Of a DNA stretch of 52,721 nucleotides, positions 19,338 to 27,997 are shown piece after piece (positions within the stretch are counted from its first letter, which is position 1; each line of letters opens with the position of its first letter). Under the pieces are notes generated by a model, which ran no database searches, was not told where the DNA came from, and saw only the letters and a program-made list of their open reading frames with translations. The DNA is taken from NCBI RefSeq assembly GCF_900078685.2, contig NZ_LT546166.1:1219299-1272019 (forward strand), read 5' to 3'. The position numbers and the translations under genes are program-made. Source of the stretch: Mycolicibacter icosiumassiliensis. Lineage in GTDB: Bacteria > Actinomycetota > Actinomycetes > Mycobacteriales > Mycobacteriaceae.

Positions 19338-19934
19338 TCAGTCCAGGCCACCGCGGATGGCGTCGAACGCCTGGCCGAGAACCTGTGGCAAGGCCAGTGA
19401 CTCATCGCCCAGCCAGCGTTCGTAGGCGCTGAGCGCCACCCCCAGCATCATCCACGCCACCGTCTGCGGCCGCAGGTCATCGGAGCCAAGGCCCGCCCGG
19501 CGTGCCACGAACTCCGCGATGACATTGCGCCAGCCGGCGTACATCGTCATCGAATAGGCTTGCAGCTCATCGGTCTGCAGGATCACCCGCATCCGCCGCC
19601 GATGGCGCGCCGTCTCGCTTTCGTCGAAGGTGTTGAACGCCAACAGTGCCGCACGCAGTGCGTCACCGAGCGGCGCCGCGGGCGCGATACCGTCCAGCAG
19701 TTCCCGCAGCTGGTGCAGGTGCGCGTCGAAGTCGCCCCACGGGATGGCGTTCTTCGAGGCGTAGTACCGGAACACCGTGCGACGGCCGATGCCGGCGGCC
19801 TGCGCTACGTCGTCGACGCTGACCTCACCGAATCCTCGGGCGGCGAACAGGTCGATGGCCACGTCGGTGATGTGCGCAGGGGTGGTGGAGCGACGCCGCC
19901 CAGCGCGGGGGTGCGGATCCGGCATAGCGCCCAT
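19338..19934 (-). CDS. mftR: Mycofactocin operon repressor MftR (TetR family)
   Basis: MftR is the TetR-type repressor divergent from mftA in mycobacterial mycofactocin loci; long-chain acyl-CoA is the reported ligand that relieves repression. The 198-residue protein has a helix-turn-helix at about residues 15-65 ([49 protein letters not shown]), with the F-R-Y-Y-xxK pattern typical of this group, and a helical C-terminal ligand domain. The start is ATG 19934 or ATG 19925 ([11 protein letters not shown]). The 104-base divergent gap to mftA holds a candidate promoter and a small inverted repeat. Neighbouring acyl-CoA genes make an acyl-CoA signal plausible here. Confidence 0.88.
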   Translation of the reverse strand: MGAMPDPHPRAGRRRSTTPAHITDVAIDLFAARGFGEVSVDDVAQAAGIGRRTVFRYYASKNAIPWGDFDAHLHQLRELLDGIAPAAPLGDALRAALLAFNTFDESETARHRRRMRVILQTDELQAYSMTMYAGWRNVIAEFVARRAGLGSDDLRPQTVAWMMLGVALSAYERWLGDESLALPQVLGQAFDAIRGGLD

Positions 19935-19947
19935 CTGGCAGCCCTAC

Positions 19948-20012
19948 TTCCTTTACGGCACTCGATGCCATATTCTGTCCGAGATTGTGACCGACACGAC
20001 AGTCCGTTGTCG
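19948..20012 (+). promoter_or_regulatory. Candidate mftA promoter and MftR operator
   Basis: A -35-like TTCCTT (19948-19953) and a -10-like TATTCT (19971-19976) are 17 bases apart, upstream of mftA. Just downstream, CGACA (19997-20001) and TGTCG (20008-20012) form an inverted repeat with a 6-base spacer, placed where a repressor would block transcription. The motif strength is modest, so this is a location-based suggestion. Confidence 0.4.
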
Positions 20013-20038
20013 AACCCCATGTGAGAAAGGCCTGCGTC

Positions 20039-20164
20039 ATGGACCAGAACCAAAAGATCGATAGCTCCGCCGGAGCCGCTTCGTCGGCGACATCGAACTC
20101 AGAGATCGTCACCGAGACCCTGGTCGAAGAGGTGTCCATCGACGGCATGTGCGGCGTCTACTGA
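20039..20164 (+). CDS. mftA: Mycofactocin precursor peptide MftA
   Basis: MftA is the 41-residue ribosomal peptide whose last two residues become the redox cofactor mycofactocin. It ends in the invariant core IDGMCGVY: MftC decarboxylates and crosslinks the terminal Val-Tyr, MftE releases the dipeptide, MftD oxidises it and MftF glycosylates it. The leader part is Ser/Ala-rich and then acidic (TETLVEEVS), which is the region bound by MftB. The start is ATG 20039, preceded by GAGAAAGG. The gene is too short for most gene finders. The stop at 20162-20164 is followed two bases later by mftB. Confidence 0.97.
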   Translation: MDQNQKIDSSAGAASSATSNSEIVTETLVEEVSIDGMCGVY

Positions 20165-20166
20165 CC

Positions 20167-20472
20167 ATGCCGGAGGTCGCCGTGGCCTCGGAGGCAACAG
20201 CGTTCGACCCCGACCGCGGCTGGGGGCTGCACCCGCAGGTGGCGCTCCGTCCGGAGCCGTTTGGTGCGCTGCTGTACCACTTCGGTACCCGTAAATTGTC
20301 GTTCTTGAAGAACCGCACCATCGTTGAGGTGGTGCGGTCTCTTGCAGACCACGACGATGTCCGATCCGCCTGCCGCGCAGCCGGAGTCGACGATGCCGAC
20401 CAGGGTCCTTACCTGCACGCCCTTGGCGTGTTGGCGGATTCAAAGATGCTGATGCCCAGGGAGGGCCAATGA
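20167..20472 (+). CDS. mftB: Mycofactocin precursor-binding chaperone MftB
   Basis: MftB is a PqqD-like RiPP recognition protein that holds the MftA leader and presents it to the radical SAM enzyme MftC. The 101-residue protein begins at ATG 20167 (MPEVAVASEATAFDPDRGWGLHPQVALRPEPFGALLYHFGTRKLSFL), two bases after mftA. The winged-helix pattern of alternating hydrophobics (GALLYHF, LSFLKNRTIVEVVRSLA) is typical. A longer frame begins at 20149 inside mftA but lacks a site. Its stop overlaps the mftC start (ATGA), indicating coupled translation. Confidence 0.94.
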   Translation: MPEVAVASEATAFDPDRGWGLHPQVALRPEPFGALLYHFGTRKLSFLKNRTIVEVVRSLADHDDVRSACRAAGVDDADQGPYLHALGVLADSKMLMPREGQ

Positions 20473-21650
20473 CATCCGTGGCACCGGTGCCCCGGCTTAT
20501 CGAACAATTCGAGCACGGCCTTGACGCTCCGATCTGCTTGACGTGGGAGCTGACCTACGCCTGCAACCTGGCGTGCGTGCACTGCCTGTCGTCCTCGGGC
20601 AAGCGCGATCCGCGCGAGCTGTCGACGCAGCAATGCAAGGACATCATCGACGAGCTGGAACGCATGCAGGTGTTCTACGTCAATATCGGTGGCGGGGAAC
20701 CCACTGTGCGCTCGGACTTTTGGGAGCTGGTGGACTACGCCACCGAGCACCACGTCGGCGTGAAGTTCTCCACCAACGGTCTGCGGATCACCCCCGAGGT
20801 GGCGACCAAGCTGGCGGCCAGCGACTACGTCGATGTCCAGATCTCCCTCGATGGTGCCACCGCTGAGGTCAACGATCCGATCCGCGGCTCCGGCTCGTTC
20901 GACATGGCGATCCGGGCGCTGGAGAACCTGGCCGCGGCCGGATTCTCCGACGCCAAGATCTCGGTCGTGGCAACCCGCCACAACATCGATCAGCTTGACG
21001 ACTTTGCCGCGTTGGCCAGCCGCTACGGAGCCACGCTGCGCATCACCCGGCTGCGCCCATCGGGGCGAGGTGCCGACGTGTGGGACGACCTGCATCCGAC
21101 CGCCGACCAGCAGGTCCAGCTCTACGACTGGCTGGTGGCCAACGGGGAGCGGGTGCTTACCGGTGACTCTTTCTTTCACCTGTCCGGACTGGGCGCGCCC
21201 GGCGCGCTGGCCGGGCTGAACATGTGTGGCGCCGGGCGGGTGGTGTGCCTCATCGACCCCGTGGGCGATGTCTACGCCTGCCCATTCGCCATCCACGACC
21301 GCTTCCTTGCCGGAAACGTGTTGTCCGACAGCGGTTTCGACAACGTCTGGAAGAATGCCCCGCTCTTTCGTGAACTGCGGGAACCGCAGTCCGCTGGAGC
21401 TTGCGGAAGCTGCGACCACTACGACAGCTGCCGGGGCGGCTGCATGGCCGCCAAATTCTTCACCGGCCTGCCGCTGGATGGCCCCGATCCAGAATGCGTC
21501 CAGGGCTACGGCGCACCCGCGCTGGCCGCCGACCGCAGCAAGCCGCGCCCGGCCGCGGACCATTCCCGCGGCAAGCCGATCACCACTGTGGTGCCGTTGA
21601 CGCTGAACATGCGTCCGCCGGCCCGCCTCTGCAATGAAAGTCCAATCTGA
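20469..21650 (+). CDS. mftC: Mycofactocin radical SAM maturase MftC
   Basis: MftC is a radical SAM/SPASM enzyme that performs oxidative decarboxylation of the C-terminal tyrosine of MftA and then forms a carbon-carbon crosslink with the preceding valine. The 393-residue protein has the SAM cluster motif CNLACVHC (Cys32, Cys36, Cys39) and a GGGEPT segment. The SPASM cysteines lie in CGAGRVVCLIDP, VYACPFA, GACGSCDHYDSCRGGC and the late PDPEC. All expected cluster ligands are visible. The start at 20469 overlaps the mftB stop. The next gene, mftD, begins two bases after its stop. Confidence 0.97.
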   Translation: MTSVAPVPRLIEQFEHGLDAPICLTWELTYACNLACVHCLSSSGKRDPRELSTQQCKDIIDELERMQVFYVNIGGGEPTVRSDFWELVDYATEHHVGVKFSTNGLRITPEVATKLAASDYVDVQISLDGATAEVNDPIRGSGSFDMAIRALENLAAAGFSDAKISVVATRHNIDQLDDFAALASRYGATLRITRLRPSGRGADVWDDLHPTADQQVQLYDWLVANGERVLTGDSFFHLSGLGAPGALAGLNMCGAGRVVCLIDPVGDVYACPFAIHDRFLAGNVLSDSGFDNVWKNAPLFRELREPQSAGACGSCDHYDSCRGGCMAAKFFTGLPLDGPDPECVQGYGAPALAADRSKPRPAADHSRGKPITTVVPLTLNMRPPARLCNESPI

Positions 21651-21652
21651 TC

Positions 21653-22843
21653 ATGGCTCGTGATGTCTGGTTCGAAACCGTTGCTATTGCCCAGGAGCGA
21701 GCAAAAAAGCGGCTTCCGAAGTCTGCGTACTCTTCGCTGATCTCGGCCAGCGAAAAGGGCCTGACGGTCAGCGACAACGTGGCGGCGTTCAGCGAACTGG
21801 GATTCGCCCCGCACGTGGTAGGTGCGCCGGCCAGCCGTGAACTATCGACAACGGTTATGGGGCAAGAGATCTCGATGCCGGTGATGATCTCGCCGACCGG
21901 CGTGCAAGCGGTCGACCCGGATGGCGAGGTGGCCGTCGCGCGAGCGGCAGCGGCGCGCGGCACCGCGATGGGTCTCTCGTCGTTTGCCAGCAAGCCGATG
22001 GAAGAGGTCATCGCGGCCAACCCCAAGACCTTCTTTCAGATCTACTGGCTGGGCGGACGCGACGCCATCGCCGAGCGGGTGGAGCGCGCCCGGGCAGCGG
22101 GGGCCGTCGGAATGATCGCCACCACCGACTGGAGCTTCTCGCACGGGCGGGACTGGGGCAGCCCCACCATCCCGGAGAAGATGGACCTCAAGACGATGGT
22201 CAAGATGATGCCGGAGGCTCTCACCAGGCCGGGATGGTTCCTTCGGTGGGCCAAGACCATGCGTCCGCCGAGCCTGCGGGTGCCCAACCAAGCCGGTCGA
22301 GGCGAGGCCGGACCGCCGTTCTTCCAAGCCTATGGGGAATGGATGGGCACCCCGCCGCCGACCTGGGAAGACATCGCCTGGCTGCGTGAGCTGTGGGGCG
22401 GCCCGTTCATGCTCAAAGGCGTGATGCGGGTGGATGACGCGAAACGTGCTGTGGATGCCGGTGTTTCGGCGATCTCAGTCTCCAACCACGGCGGCAACAA
22501 CCTGGACGGCACCCCGGCGGCGATCCGGGCTCTCCCGGCCATCGCCGAGGCGGTGGGCGACCAGATCGAGGTGTTGCTGGACGGTGGCATCCGACGGGGC
22601 AGCGACGTCGTCAAGGCGGTGGCGCTGGGTGCGCGTGCCGTGATGATCGGACGCGCCTACCTATGGGGGCTGGGCGCCGCCGGCCAACCCGGGGTGGAGA
22701 ACGTCTTGGACATCCTTCGGGGCGGTATCGACTCGGCCCTGATGGGCCTCGGCCGGGCCTCGGTGCACGATCTGTCGACGGACGACATCCTGATTCCGGC
22801 CGGATTCGCCCGGGCGCTCGGCGTGCCCGCCGCCGAGGTTTAG
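21653..22843 (+). CDS. mftD: Mycofactocin dehydrogenase MftD (LldD-like flavoprotein)
   Basis: MftD is an FMN enzyme of the alpha-hydroxy-acid oxidase family that deaminates the released dipeptide AHDP to premycofactocin. The protein of 396 residues shows the family barrel. An N-terminal region is followed by PVMISPTGVQ, QIYWLGGRD, and the catalytic region VSNHGGNNLDGTPAAIRALP with the active-site histidine, then LDGGIRRGSDVVKAVALGARAVMIGRAYLWGL for phosphate binding. The order mftC-mftD-mftE is standard. A 195-base gap with a long inverted repeat follows, which is unusual because the other genes of the cluster are tightly packed. Confidence 0.95.
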   Translation: MARDVWFETVAIAQERAKKRLPKSAYSSLISASEKGLTVSDNVAAFSELGFAPHVVGAPASRELSTTVMGQEISMPVMISPTGVQAVDPDGEVAVARAAAARGTAMGLSSFASKPMEEVIAANPKTFFQIYWLGGRDAIAERVERARAAGAVGMIATTDWSFSHGRDWGSPTIPEKMDLKTMVKMMPEALTRPGWFLRWAKTMRPPSLRVPNQAGRGEAGPPFFQAYGEWMGTPPPTWEDIAWLRELWGGPFMLKGVMRVDDAKRAVDAGVSAISVSNHGGNNLDGTPAAIRALPAIAEAVGDQIEVLLDGGIRRGSDVVKAVALGARAVMIGRAYLWGLGAAGQPGVENVLDILRGGIDSALMGLGRASVHDLSTDDILIPAGFARALGVPAAEV

Positions 22844-22977
22844 TCGGGCGGCCCCGGTCCGCCGCTCGTCGGACGAGCGCGCCCACCTGCCAAATCAGGG
22901 TCAGTCCTGATACGCCCGTGGCGGACGGGACGGACGTGATCACGCGCGAGCATTCCGTGGCCCCGGGGCGAAAAATT

Positions 22978-23020
22978 TTCACCTGTCGTACTTGTCAACA
23001 ACTGGTGTACGACAGGTGAA
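22978..23020. promoter_or_regulatory. Perfect 14-bp inverted repeat between mftD and mftE
   Basis: TTCACCTGTCGTAC (22978-22991) and its exact reverse complement GTACGACAGGTGAA (23007-23020) flank 15 bases (22992-23006). The right arm ends 18 bases before the mftE ATG. It could be a regulator's operator for an internal promoter serving mftEFG, or an attenuating RNA hairpin. No run of T follows the right arm on the + strand, so a simple intrinsic terminator is unlikely in that direction. Confidence 0.6.
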
Positions 23021-23038
23021 TTCGCTTACCATCGTCCG

Positions 23039-23785
23039 ATGGCGGTTGGCGGCGGGCTTGGTAGTTCGACCTGGAGCGAGCTGCAGAACCAGCTAGAGAG
23101 CCAACTGTCGGGGCTGGGAATGACGCTTCTGGTCCCGGTGGGGTCGACTGAGCAGCACGGCCCGCACCTACCGCTGGACACCGATACCCGGATCGCACAG
23201 GCGCTCGCCCAGGAGCTGGCCGAGCGGTCGGCCGGCGCCGGCACGGGGTACGGCTGGGCAGTCGCGCCGGCCATCGCCTACGGAGCCAGCGGCGAGCATC
23301 AGAGCTTTGCTGGAACCATCTCGATCGGCACCGGGGCGCTGATCCAGCTTCTCCTGGAGTACGGCCGCTCCGCCTGCTGCTGGGCGCAGCGGGTGGTCTT
23401 CGTAAACGGCCACGGCGGCAATGTGCCCGCATTGGGCGAGGCGGTACGCCGGCTGCGGTTTGAAGGCCGTGAGGTGGCCTGGCTTCCGTGTGCCGCCGCG
23501 GGCGCCGATGCCCATGCCGGTCACGCTGAAACATCTCTGCTGCTACATCTTTCGCCGGACAGTGTGAGGTTCGACCGGGTGCTGCCGGGCAACAGCGCCC
23601 CGTTGGCGCAGCTGCTGCCGGCGATGCGCGATGGCGGTGTCGCCGCAGTGAGCGCAGTCGGGGTGCTGGGTGATCCGACCACCGCCACCGCCGGCGAAGG
23701 GCAGCGACTCTTCGGCGAGATGGCCGATGCCGGCCTGGCGGCCATCGGCGCCTGGGCGCCCAGGCCGGACGGGATGCTGCGATGA
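23039..23785 (+). CDS. mftE: Mycofactocin precursor peptidase MftE (creatininase family)
   Basis: MftE is a metal-dependent peptidase of the creatininase superfamily that cuts the crosslinked Val-Tyr dipeptide (AHDP) from MftA. The 248-residue protein has the ligand-bearing motifs [40 protein letters not shown] and [17 protein letters not shown]. These hold the histidines, aspartate and glutamate that bind two metal ions. The start is ATG 23039, directly after the inverted repeat. Its stop overlaps the mftF start (ATGA at 23782-23785). Confidence 0.95.
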   Translation: MAVGGGLGSSTWSELQNQLESQLSGLGMTLLVPVGSTEQHGPHLPLDTDTRIAQALAQELAERSAGAGTGYGWAVAPAIAYGASGEHQSFAGTISIGTGALIQLLLEYGRSACCWAQRVVFVNGHGGNVPALGEAVRRLRFEGREVAWLPCAAAGADAHAGHAETSLLLHLSPDSVRFDRVLPGNSAPLAQLLPAMRDGGVAAVSAVGVLGDPTTATAGEGQRLFGEMADAGLAAIGAWAPRPDGMLR

Positions 23786-25194
23786 CCGCGGCTCGGCTGC
23801 CTGACGGGTTCGCCGTGCAGGTCGACCGGAAGGTGCGGGTCCTGGGGCGTGGATCGACGCTGTTGGGCGGTTCGCCGACCCGACTGCTCCGGTTGGCGCC
23901 GGCCGCCCAGGGGATGCTGTCCGACGGCCGTTTGGAAGTACACGACGCCGTCAGCGCACAACTGGCCCGTACCCTGCTCGACGCCACCGTTGCCCACCCG
24001 CGGCCGGCAGGCGGGCCATCGTATCGAGACGTGACAGTCGTTATCCCAGTGCGGGACAACATCGTTGGGCTGCAACGACTGCTGGAGACACTACGCGGTC
24101 TGCGTGTCGTGGTGGTGGATGACGGGTCGCAGGTCCCGATCCGCCAAGAAGACCTGACCGCAGCACACTGCTGCGAGGTTCAGGTCCTGCGCCACCCGGA
24201 GAGCCGGGGGCCGGCGGCCGCACGTAACACCGGGTTGATGGCCTGCACGACGGATTTCGTGGCGTTCCTGGATTCCGATGTGGTGCCGCGCCGGGGCTGG
24301 CTGGAGGCGCTGTTGGGGCACTTCTGCGACCCGGCCGTGGCACTGGTCGCTCCCCGCATCGTCGGTATGGCCGACAGCGGACACCTGATCGCGCGGTACG
24401 AGGCCATCCGTTCGTCGCTGGACCTGGGCTGCTGCGAGGCGCCGGTGGTGCCCTACGGCAAGGTCGCCTACGTCCCCAGTGCGGCGATCATCTGCCGCTC
24501 CGCGACGCTACGGGAGTTGGGCGGCTTCGACGAGGCACTGCATTCCGGCGAAGACGTCGACCTGTGCTGGCGCTTGGTGGACGCGGGCAGCAGGCTGCGT
24601 TACGAGCCGATTGCGCAGGTCGCCCACGATCATCGGGTAGAGCTACGGGACTGGGTGGCGCGCAAGGCTTTTTACGGGGGATCGGCAGCTCCGCTGTCGG
24701 CCCGTCCCCCGGACAAAGCCGCACCCATGGTGATCTCCGGGTGGGCGCTGGCGGGTTGGGCGCTGATGGCGCTCGGCTCGGCGTTGGGCTACCTGGTCTC
24801 GTTGGCGATCGCCGCGCTGACCGGACATCGGGTTGCCCGATCCATGCGAGGCCCAGACACCGCGCCGGCAGATGTACTGTTGGTGACGTTGCGTGGACTG
24901 GCGAGCGCCGGACTGCAGCTCGCCTCGGCCCTGTGTCGGCATTACTGGCCCGCCGCATTGCTGGCCGCGTGTCTGTCACAGCGATGCCGCAGGGCGCTCC
25001 TGCTGGCGGCGGTCGCCGACGGGGTGGTGGATTGGCTGCGGCACGCCCGTAGTGAAGACGATTCCCGTCCCCTGGGACTGCCTGCCTATCTGCTGCTCAA
25101 GCGGGTGGACGATCTGGCCTACGGCGCCGGCCTGTGGACCGGTGTGGTGCGCGAACGTAACCTTTCTGCACTCAAGCCGCAGATTGGCAGCTAG
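23782..25194 (+). CDS. mftF: Mycofactocin glycosyltransferase MftF
   Basis: MftF is a membrane-linked GT2 glycosyltransferase that adds beta-1,4-linked glucose units to premycofactocin. The 470-residue protein has an N-terminal domain of about 90 residues. It is followed by the GT2 domain with [38 protein letters not shown] (nucleotide/metal DxD), [19 protein letters not shown] (catalytic ED) and [12 protein letters not shown]. Hydrophobic segments around residues 315-350 suggest C-terminal membrane association. It starts within the mftE stop and ends six bases before the mftG start, so the three genes form one transcription unit. Confidence 0.94.
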   Translation: MTAARLPDGFAVQVDRKVRVLGRGSTLLGGSPTRLLRLAPAAQGMLSDGRLEVHDAVSAQLARTLLDATVAHPRPAGGPSYRDVTVVIPVRDNIVGLQRLLETLRGLRVVVVDDGSQVPIRQEDLTAAHCCEVQVLRHPESRGPAAARNTGLMACTTDFVAFLDSDVVPRRGWLEALLGHFCDPAVALVAPRIVGMADSGHLIARYEAIRSSLDLGCCEAPVVPYGKVAYVPSAAIICRSATLRELGGFDEALHSGEDVDLCWRLVDAGSRLRYEPIAQVAHDHRVELRDWVARKAFYGGSAAPLSARPPDKAAPMVISGWALAGWALMALGSALGYLVSLAIAALTGHRVARSMRGPDTAPADVLLVTLRGLASAGLQLASALCRHYWPAALLAACLSQRCRRALLLAAVADGVVDWLRHARSEDDSRPLGLPAYLLLKRVDDLAYGAGLWTGVVRERNLSALKPQIGS

Positions 25195-25200
25195 GTCGCC

Positions 25201-26649
25201 TTGACCGTTCGGGTGGTGCACAGCGATGCACTGGTGGTGGGGGCTGGAAGTGCGGGATCGATTGTCGCGGCGATGCTCTCGGCAGATCCTGCGTACCAGG
25301 TCACGGTACTGGAATCAGGTCCTGGCCCTGAGGATCCGGTTGTGGCTGCGCAGACCGCGGACGCTCTGACTTTACCGATCGGCCCTACCAGCACGCTGGT
25401 GCGTCGATACCGCTCCGAGTTGATCAGCAAGGCCGACAACGCGGTGACCATCGTGCGGGGTGCGACCTTCGGCGGCTCCGGCGCGGTCAACGGGGGGTAT
25501 TTCTGCCGGGGGCTCCCGTCGGACTTCGCTGGATACCCCGCGGGTTGGACGTGGCCGCAGGTGCTGGAGTCATTTCGGGCCGTTGAGACTGACCTTGACT
25601 TCCAGGGCCCCCAACACGGCGACAGCGGCCCGATACCCGTTCGTCGCGTCCGGGAAATGTGTGATAGCGCAAAGCGATTCAATGATGCCGTGCAGCGATC
25701 AGGGTTCGGCTGGATCGATGACCTCAACGATGCGACGCTGGCGGGACAATCCGGCGCGGGCGCGGTGCCGCTCAACGTCACGGCCGACGGCGTGCGTACC
25801 GGACCGGGTATGGCGTTCCTGCGGCCCGCGCTGGCGCGGGACAATCTCACGGTGCTCACCCAGACCCGAGCGATACGGGTCGCCATCGAGGCAGATCGAG
25901 CCGTAGCAGTGCACGCGATCGGTGAGCAGGGCCCCGTCACGCTGACAGCAGACCGAATCATATTGTGCGCCGGGGCAATCGGATCAGCACATCTGTTGAT
26001 GCTGTCCGGTGTAGGTGAAGAGGCGATGCTGCGCGATGCCGGCGTCGCGGTAAGGGCAGCGCTTCCGGTCGGCGCTCACTGCGCAGATCACCCGGAATGG
26101 CTGGTGGCAGCCCAATGGCCGGGTGCGCCGGGCCGGCCCGTGCTGGAGACGGTGCTGCACCATGACAACGTGGAGATCCGGCCCTACACCAGTGGTTTCG
26201 CCGCGATGGTCGGCGAGACCGACACACCCGATCAGCCGCAGATCGGGGTGGCGCTGATGACTCCGCAAGCTCGAGGTCGGATAAGCCTGGTCTCGGCGGA
26301 CCCGCAGGTACTGCCTCGCATCGAACACCGCTATGACTCCGAGCCGGAAGATCTGGCGGCGTTGCAACGTGGAGTGGAGCTGGTCGAAGAGATAGTCGGA
26401 GTGAAAGACGTTGCTGCAGAGCCGCGCTGGTCGACATCACAACACCTGTGCGGTAGCGCGCCGATCGGCGGTGACGGCGATCAGGCAGCGGTGCTCGACG
26501 GGCAGTGCCGGGTGCGTGGCATCGACGGGCTGTGGGTGATCGACGGCTCGGCGCTGCCCCGGATCACCAGTCGCGGGCCGCACGCGACTATCGCGATGCT
26601 CGCGCACCGGGCTGTGACACTGCTGTCAGGTCAGGACCGCAGTCGGTAG
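25201..26649 (+). CDS. mftG: Mycofactocin-system GMC oxidoreductase MftG
   Basis: MftG is a GMC-family flavoprotein found with mycofactocin genes and linked to returning electrons from reduced mycofactocin to the respiratory chain. The 482-residue protein begins at TTG 25201, six bases after mftF, with the FAD-binding motif DALVVGAGSAGSIVAAMLS. Other GMC features are GATFGGSGAVNGGYFCRG, CAGAIGSAHLLMLSGVG and the C-terminal LWVIDGSALPRITSRGPHATIAMLAHRAV with the catalytic histidine region. Its last 19 bases overlap the end of the convergent cytochrome P450 gene, so transcripts of the two meet tail to tail. Confidence 0.93.
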   Translation: MTVRVVHSDALVVGAGSAGSIVAAMLSADPAYQVTVLESGPGPEDPVVAAQTADALTLPIGPTSTLVRRYRSELISKADNAVTIVRGATFGGSGAVNGGYFCRGLPSDFAGYPAGWTWPQVLESFRAVETDLDFQGPQHGDSGPIPVRRVREMCDSAKRFNDAVQRSGFGWIDDLNDATLAGQSGAGAVPLNVTADGVRTGPGMAFLRPALARDNLTVLTQTRAIRVAIEADRAVAVHAIGEQGPVTLTADRIILCAGAIGSAHLLMLSGVGEEAMLRDAGVAVRAALPVGAHCADHPEWLVAAQWPGAPGRPVLETVLHHDNVEIRPYTSGFAAMVGETDTPDQPQIGVALMTPQARGRISLVSADPQVLPRIEHRYDSEPEDLAALQRGVELVEEIVGVKDVAAEPRWSTSQHLCGSAPIGGDGDQAAVLDGQCRVRGIDGLWVIDGSALPRITSRGPHATIAMLAHRAVTLLSGQDRSR

Positions 26650-27884
26650 CGGATCGGCAGGTGCTTGAGGCCGCCGACGAACGTCGTCGAAACCAGCAGT
26701 GGCTCGCCGGCCAGTTCGATGGCTTCCAGCCGCGGCAACAAGGCACTGAAGAAGCTGCTGATCTCCATGCGCGCCAAGGCGGATCCCACGCAGAAGTGCA
26801 CGCCATGGCCGAAAGCCAGATGCTTATTGGGATCGCGCCCGACGTCGAAGGCGAACGGGTCATCGAACACGTCCTCGTCGCGGTTGGCCGAAACGTAGGA
26901 CAGATAGACCGATTCGCCCTCGGCGATCGGCACGCCGCGTACCTCGGTGTCGGCGGTGGCGGTGCGCATGAATTCCTTGACCGGCGTCACCCAGCGGATG
27001 ATCTCCTCGACCGCAGTCGGCATCAGGCGCAGGTCGGCGCGGAGCCGCTCGCGCTGCTGCGGATGTTCGATGAGTGCGCGCAGGCCGCCGCCGATCGCTG
27101 CGCTGGTGGTGTCGTGGCCGGCGGTGGCGATGATGACGTAGTAGGAGGCGGTGTCCACGTCCGACAGCGGCGCGCCGTCGATGGTTGCGTTGGCGATCGT
27201 GGAGGCCAGGTCCTCGGTGGGTTGTGCTCGCCGCGCCGCGGTGAGCGCCCCGAAGTAGGAGAAGAAGTCGAGCAGCACCGGCAGCTGCTCCTCGGGAGTC
27301 AAGCCGCGGCGGTACTCCTCGTCGTCGCCGCCGAACAGTTCCTGGGTCAGCCGCAGCATGCGGGGAAAGTCCGTTTCCGGCAGGCCCAGCAGTGACATGA
27401 TGACGAACAGCGGGTAGTTGACCGCGACCTCCTGGACGAAGTCGCATTCCGGTCCGAGCTGCACCATTTTCTCGACGTATCGCTGGGCGAGCTCGTCAAT
27501 GCGGGTCTTGAGCGTTCGCATCGCCTTGGGGCGGAACCAATCTGCGACGATTACGCGCATCTTGTGGTGTTGCGGATCGTCCATGTGGATCAGGGTCCGC
27601 AGGCCCATCCCCGACTCCAGCAAGGAGCGCTGCAGGTCGTCGGCGTCGGCGGGTGCCAGCAGTGGACGCGGTGCGTTGATCCACTGCTGGTTGTCGCGTT
27701 CGATCTCCATGATGTCGGCGTGCCGGGTGATGGCCCAGAACGGACGGTAGGGCCGACGATCGACCAGGGACACCGGTGCGTGGGCGCGCAGATGGGTCAG
27801 GGCCGCGTGCAGGCGGGGTTCGTCGGCGTAGGCGCGGGGGTCGACGAACACCTGCGCGGCCTGGTCGGTGATCGGTGCGCTCAC
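26631..27884 (-). CDS. Cytochrome P450
   Basis: A 417-residue soluble bacterial P450. Visible landmarks are the I-helix oxygen-activation motif ATAGHDTTSAAI, the K-helix ExxR in VEEIIRWVTPV, and the heme loop FGHGVHFCVGSALAR with the proximal cysteine. The C-terminal VGGLKHLPIRYRL is like CYP108/CYP125-type families. The substrate is not readable; terpene-like, alkyl or steroid compounds are possible from that resemblance only. The start is GTG 27884, preceded by an AGGAG-type site. A perfect 12-bp palindrome lies just upstream and is shared with the divergent esterase gene. Being convergent with mftG, it may belong functionally to alcohol or steroid oxidation near mycofactocin, which is inference. 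Confidence 0.92.
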   Translation of the reverse strand: MSAPITDQAAQVFVDPRAYADEPRLHAALTHLRAHAPVSLVDRRPYRPFWAITRHADIMEIERDNQQWINAPRPLLAPADADDLQRSLLESGMGLRTLIHMDDPQHHKMRVIVADWFRPKAMRTLKTRIDELAQRYVEKMVQLGPECDFVQEVAVNYPLFVIMSLLGLPETDFPRMLRLTQELFGGDDEEYRRGLTPEEQLPVLLDFFSYFGALTAARRAQPTEDLASTIANATIDGAPLSDVDTASYYVIIATAGHDTTSAAIGGGLRALIEHPQQRERLRADLRLMPTAVEEIIRWVTPVKEFMRTATADTEVRGVPIAEGESVYLSYVSANRDEDVFDDPFAFDVGRDPNKHLAFGHGVHFCVGSALARMEISSFFSALLPRLEAIELAGEPLLVSTTFVGGLKHLPIRYRLRS

Positions 27885-27906
27885 ACCCTGCTCCTAGTCC
27901 ACATTT

Positions 27907-27918
27907 TGACACGTGTCA
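27907..27918. promoter_or_regulatory. Perfect palindrome TGACACGTGTCA in a divergent promoter gap
   Basis: The 12-base exact palindrome lies 23 bases before the P450 start and about 80 bases before the esterase start. Palindromes of this form are common TetR-type operators in mycobacteria. No regulator gene is adjacent, so the controlling protein is unknown. A -10-like TAGGCT is at 27984-27989, nine bases before the esterase ATG. Confidence 0.5.
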
Positions 27919-27997
27919 GGTTTGAGCTCAGTGTTGCGGATAGTCACCCGTCGTGGCGACGCTTTGGGCTGATCCGTCCCGATTAGGCTCTTCGGTC

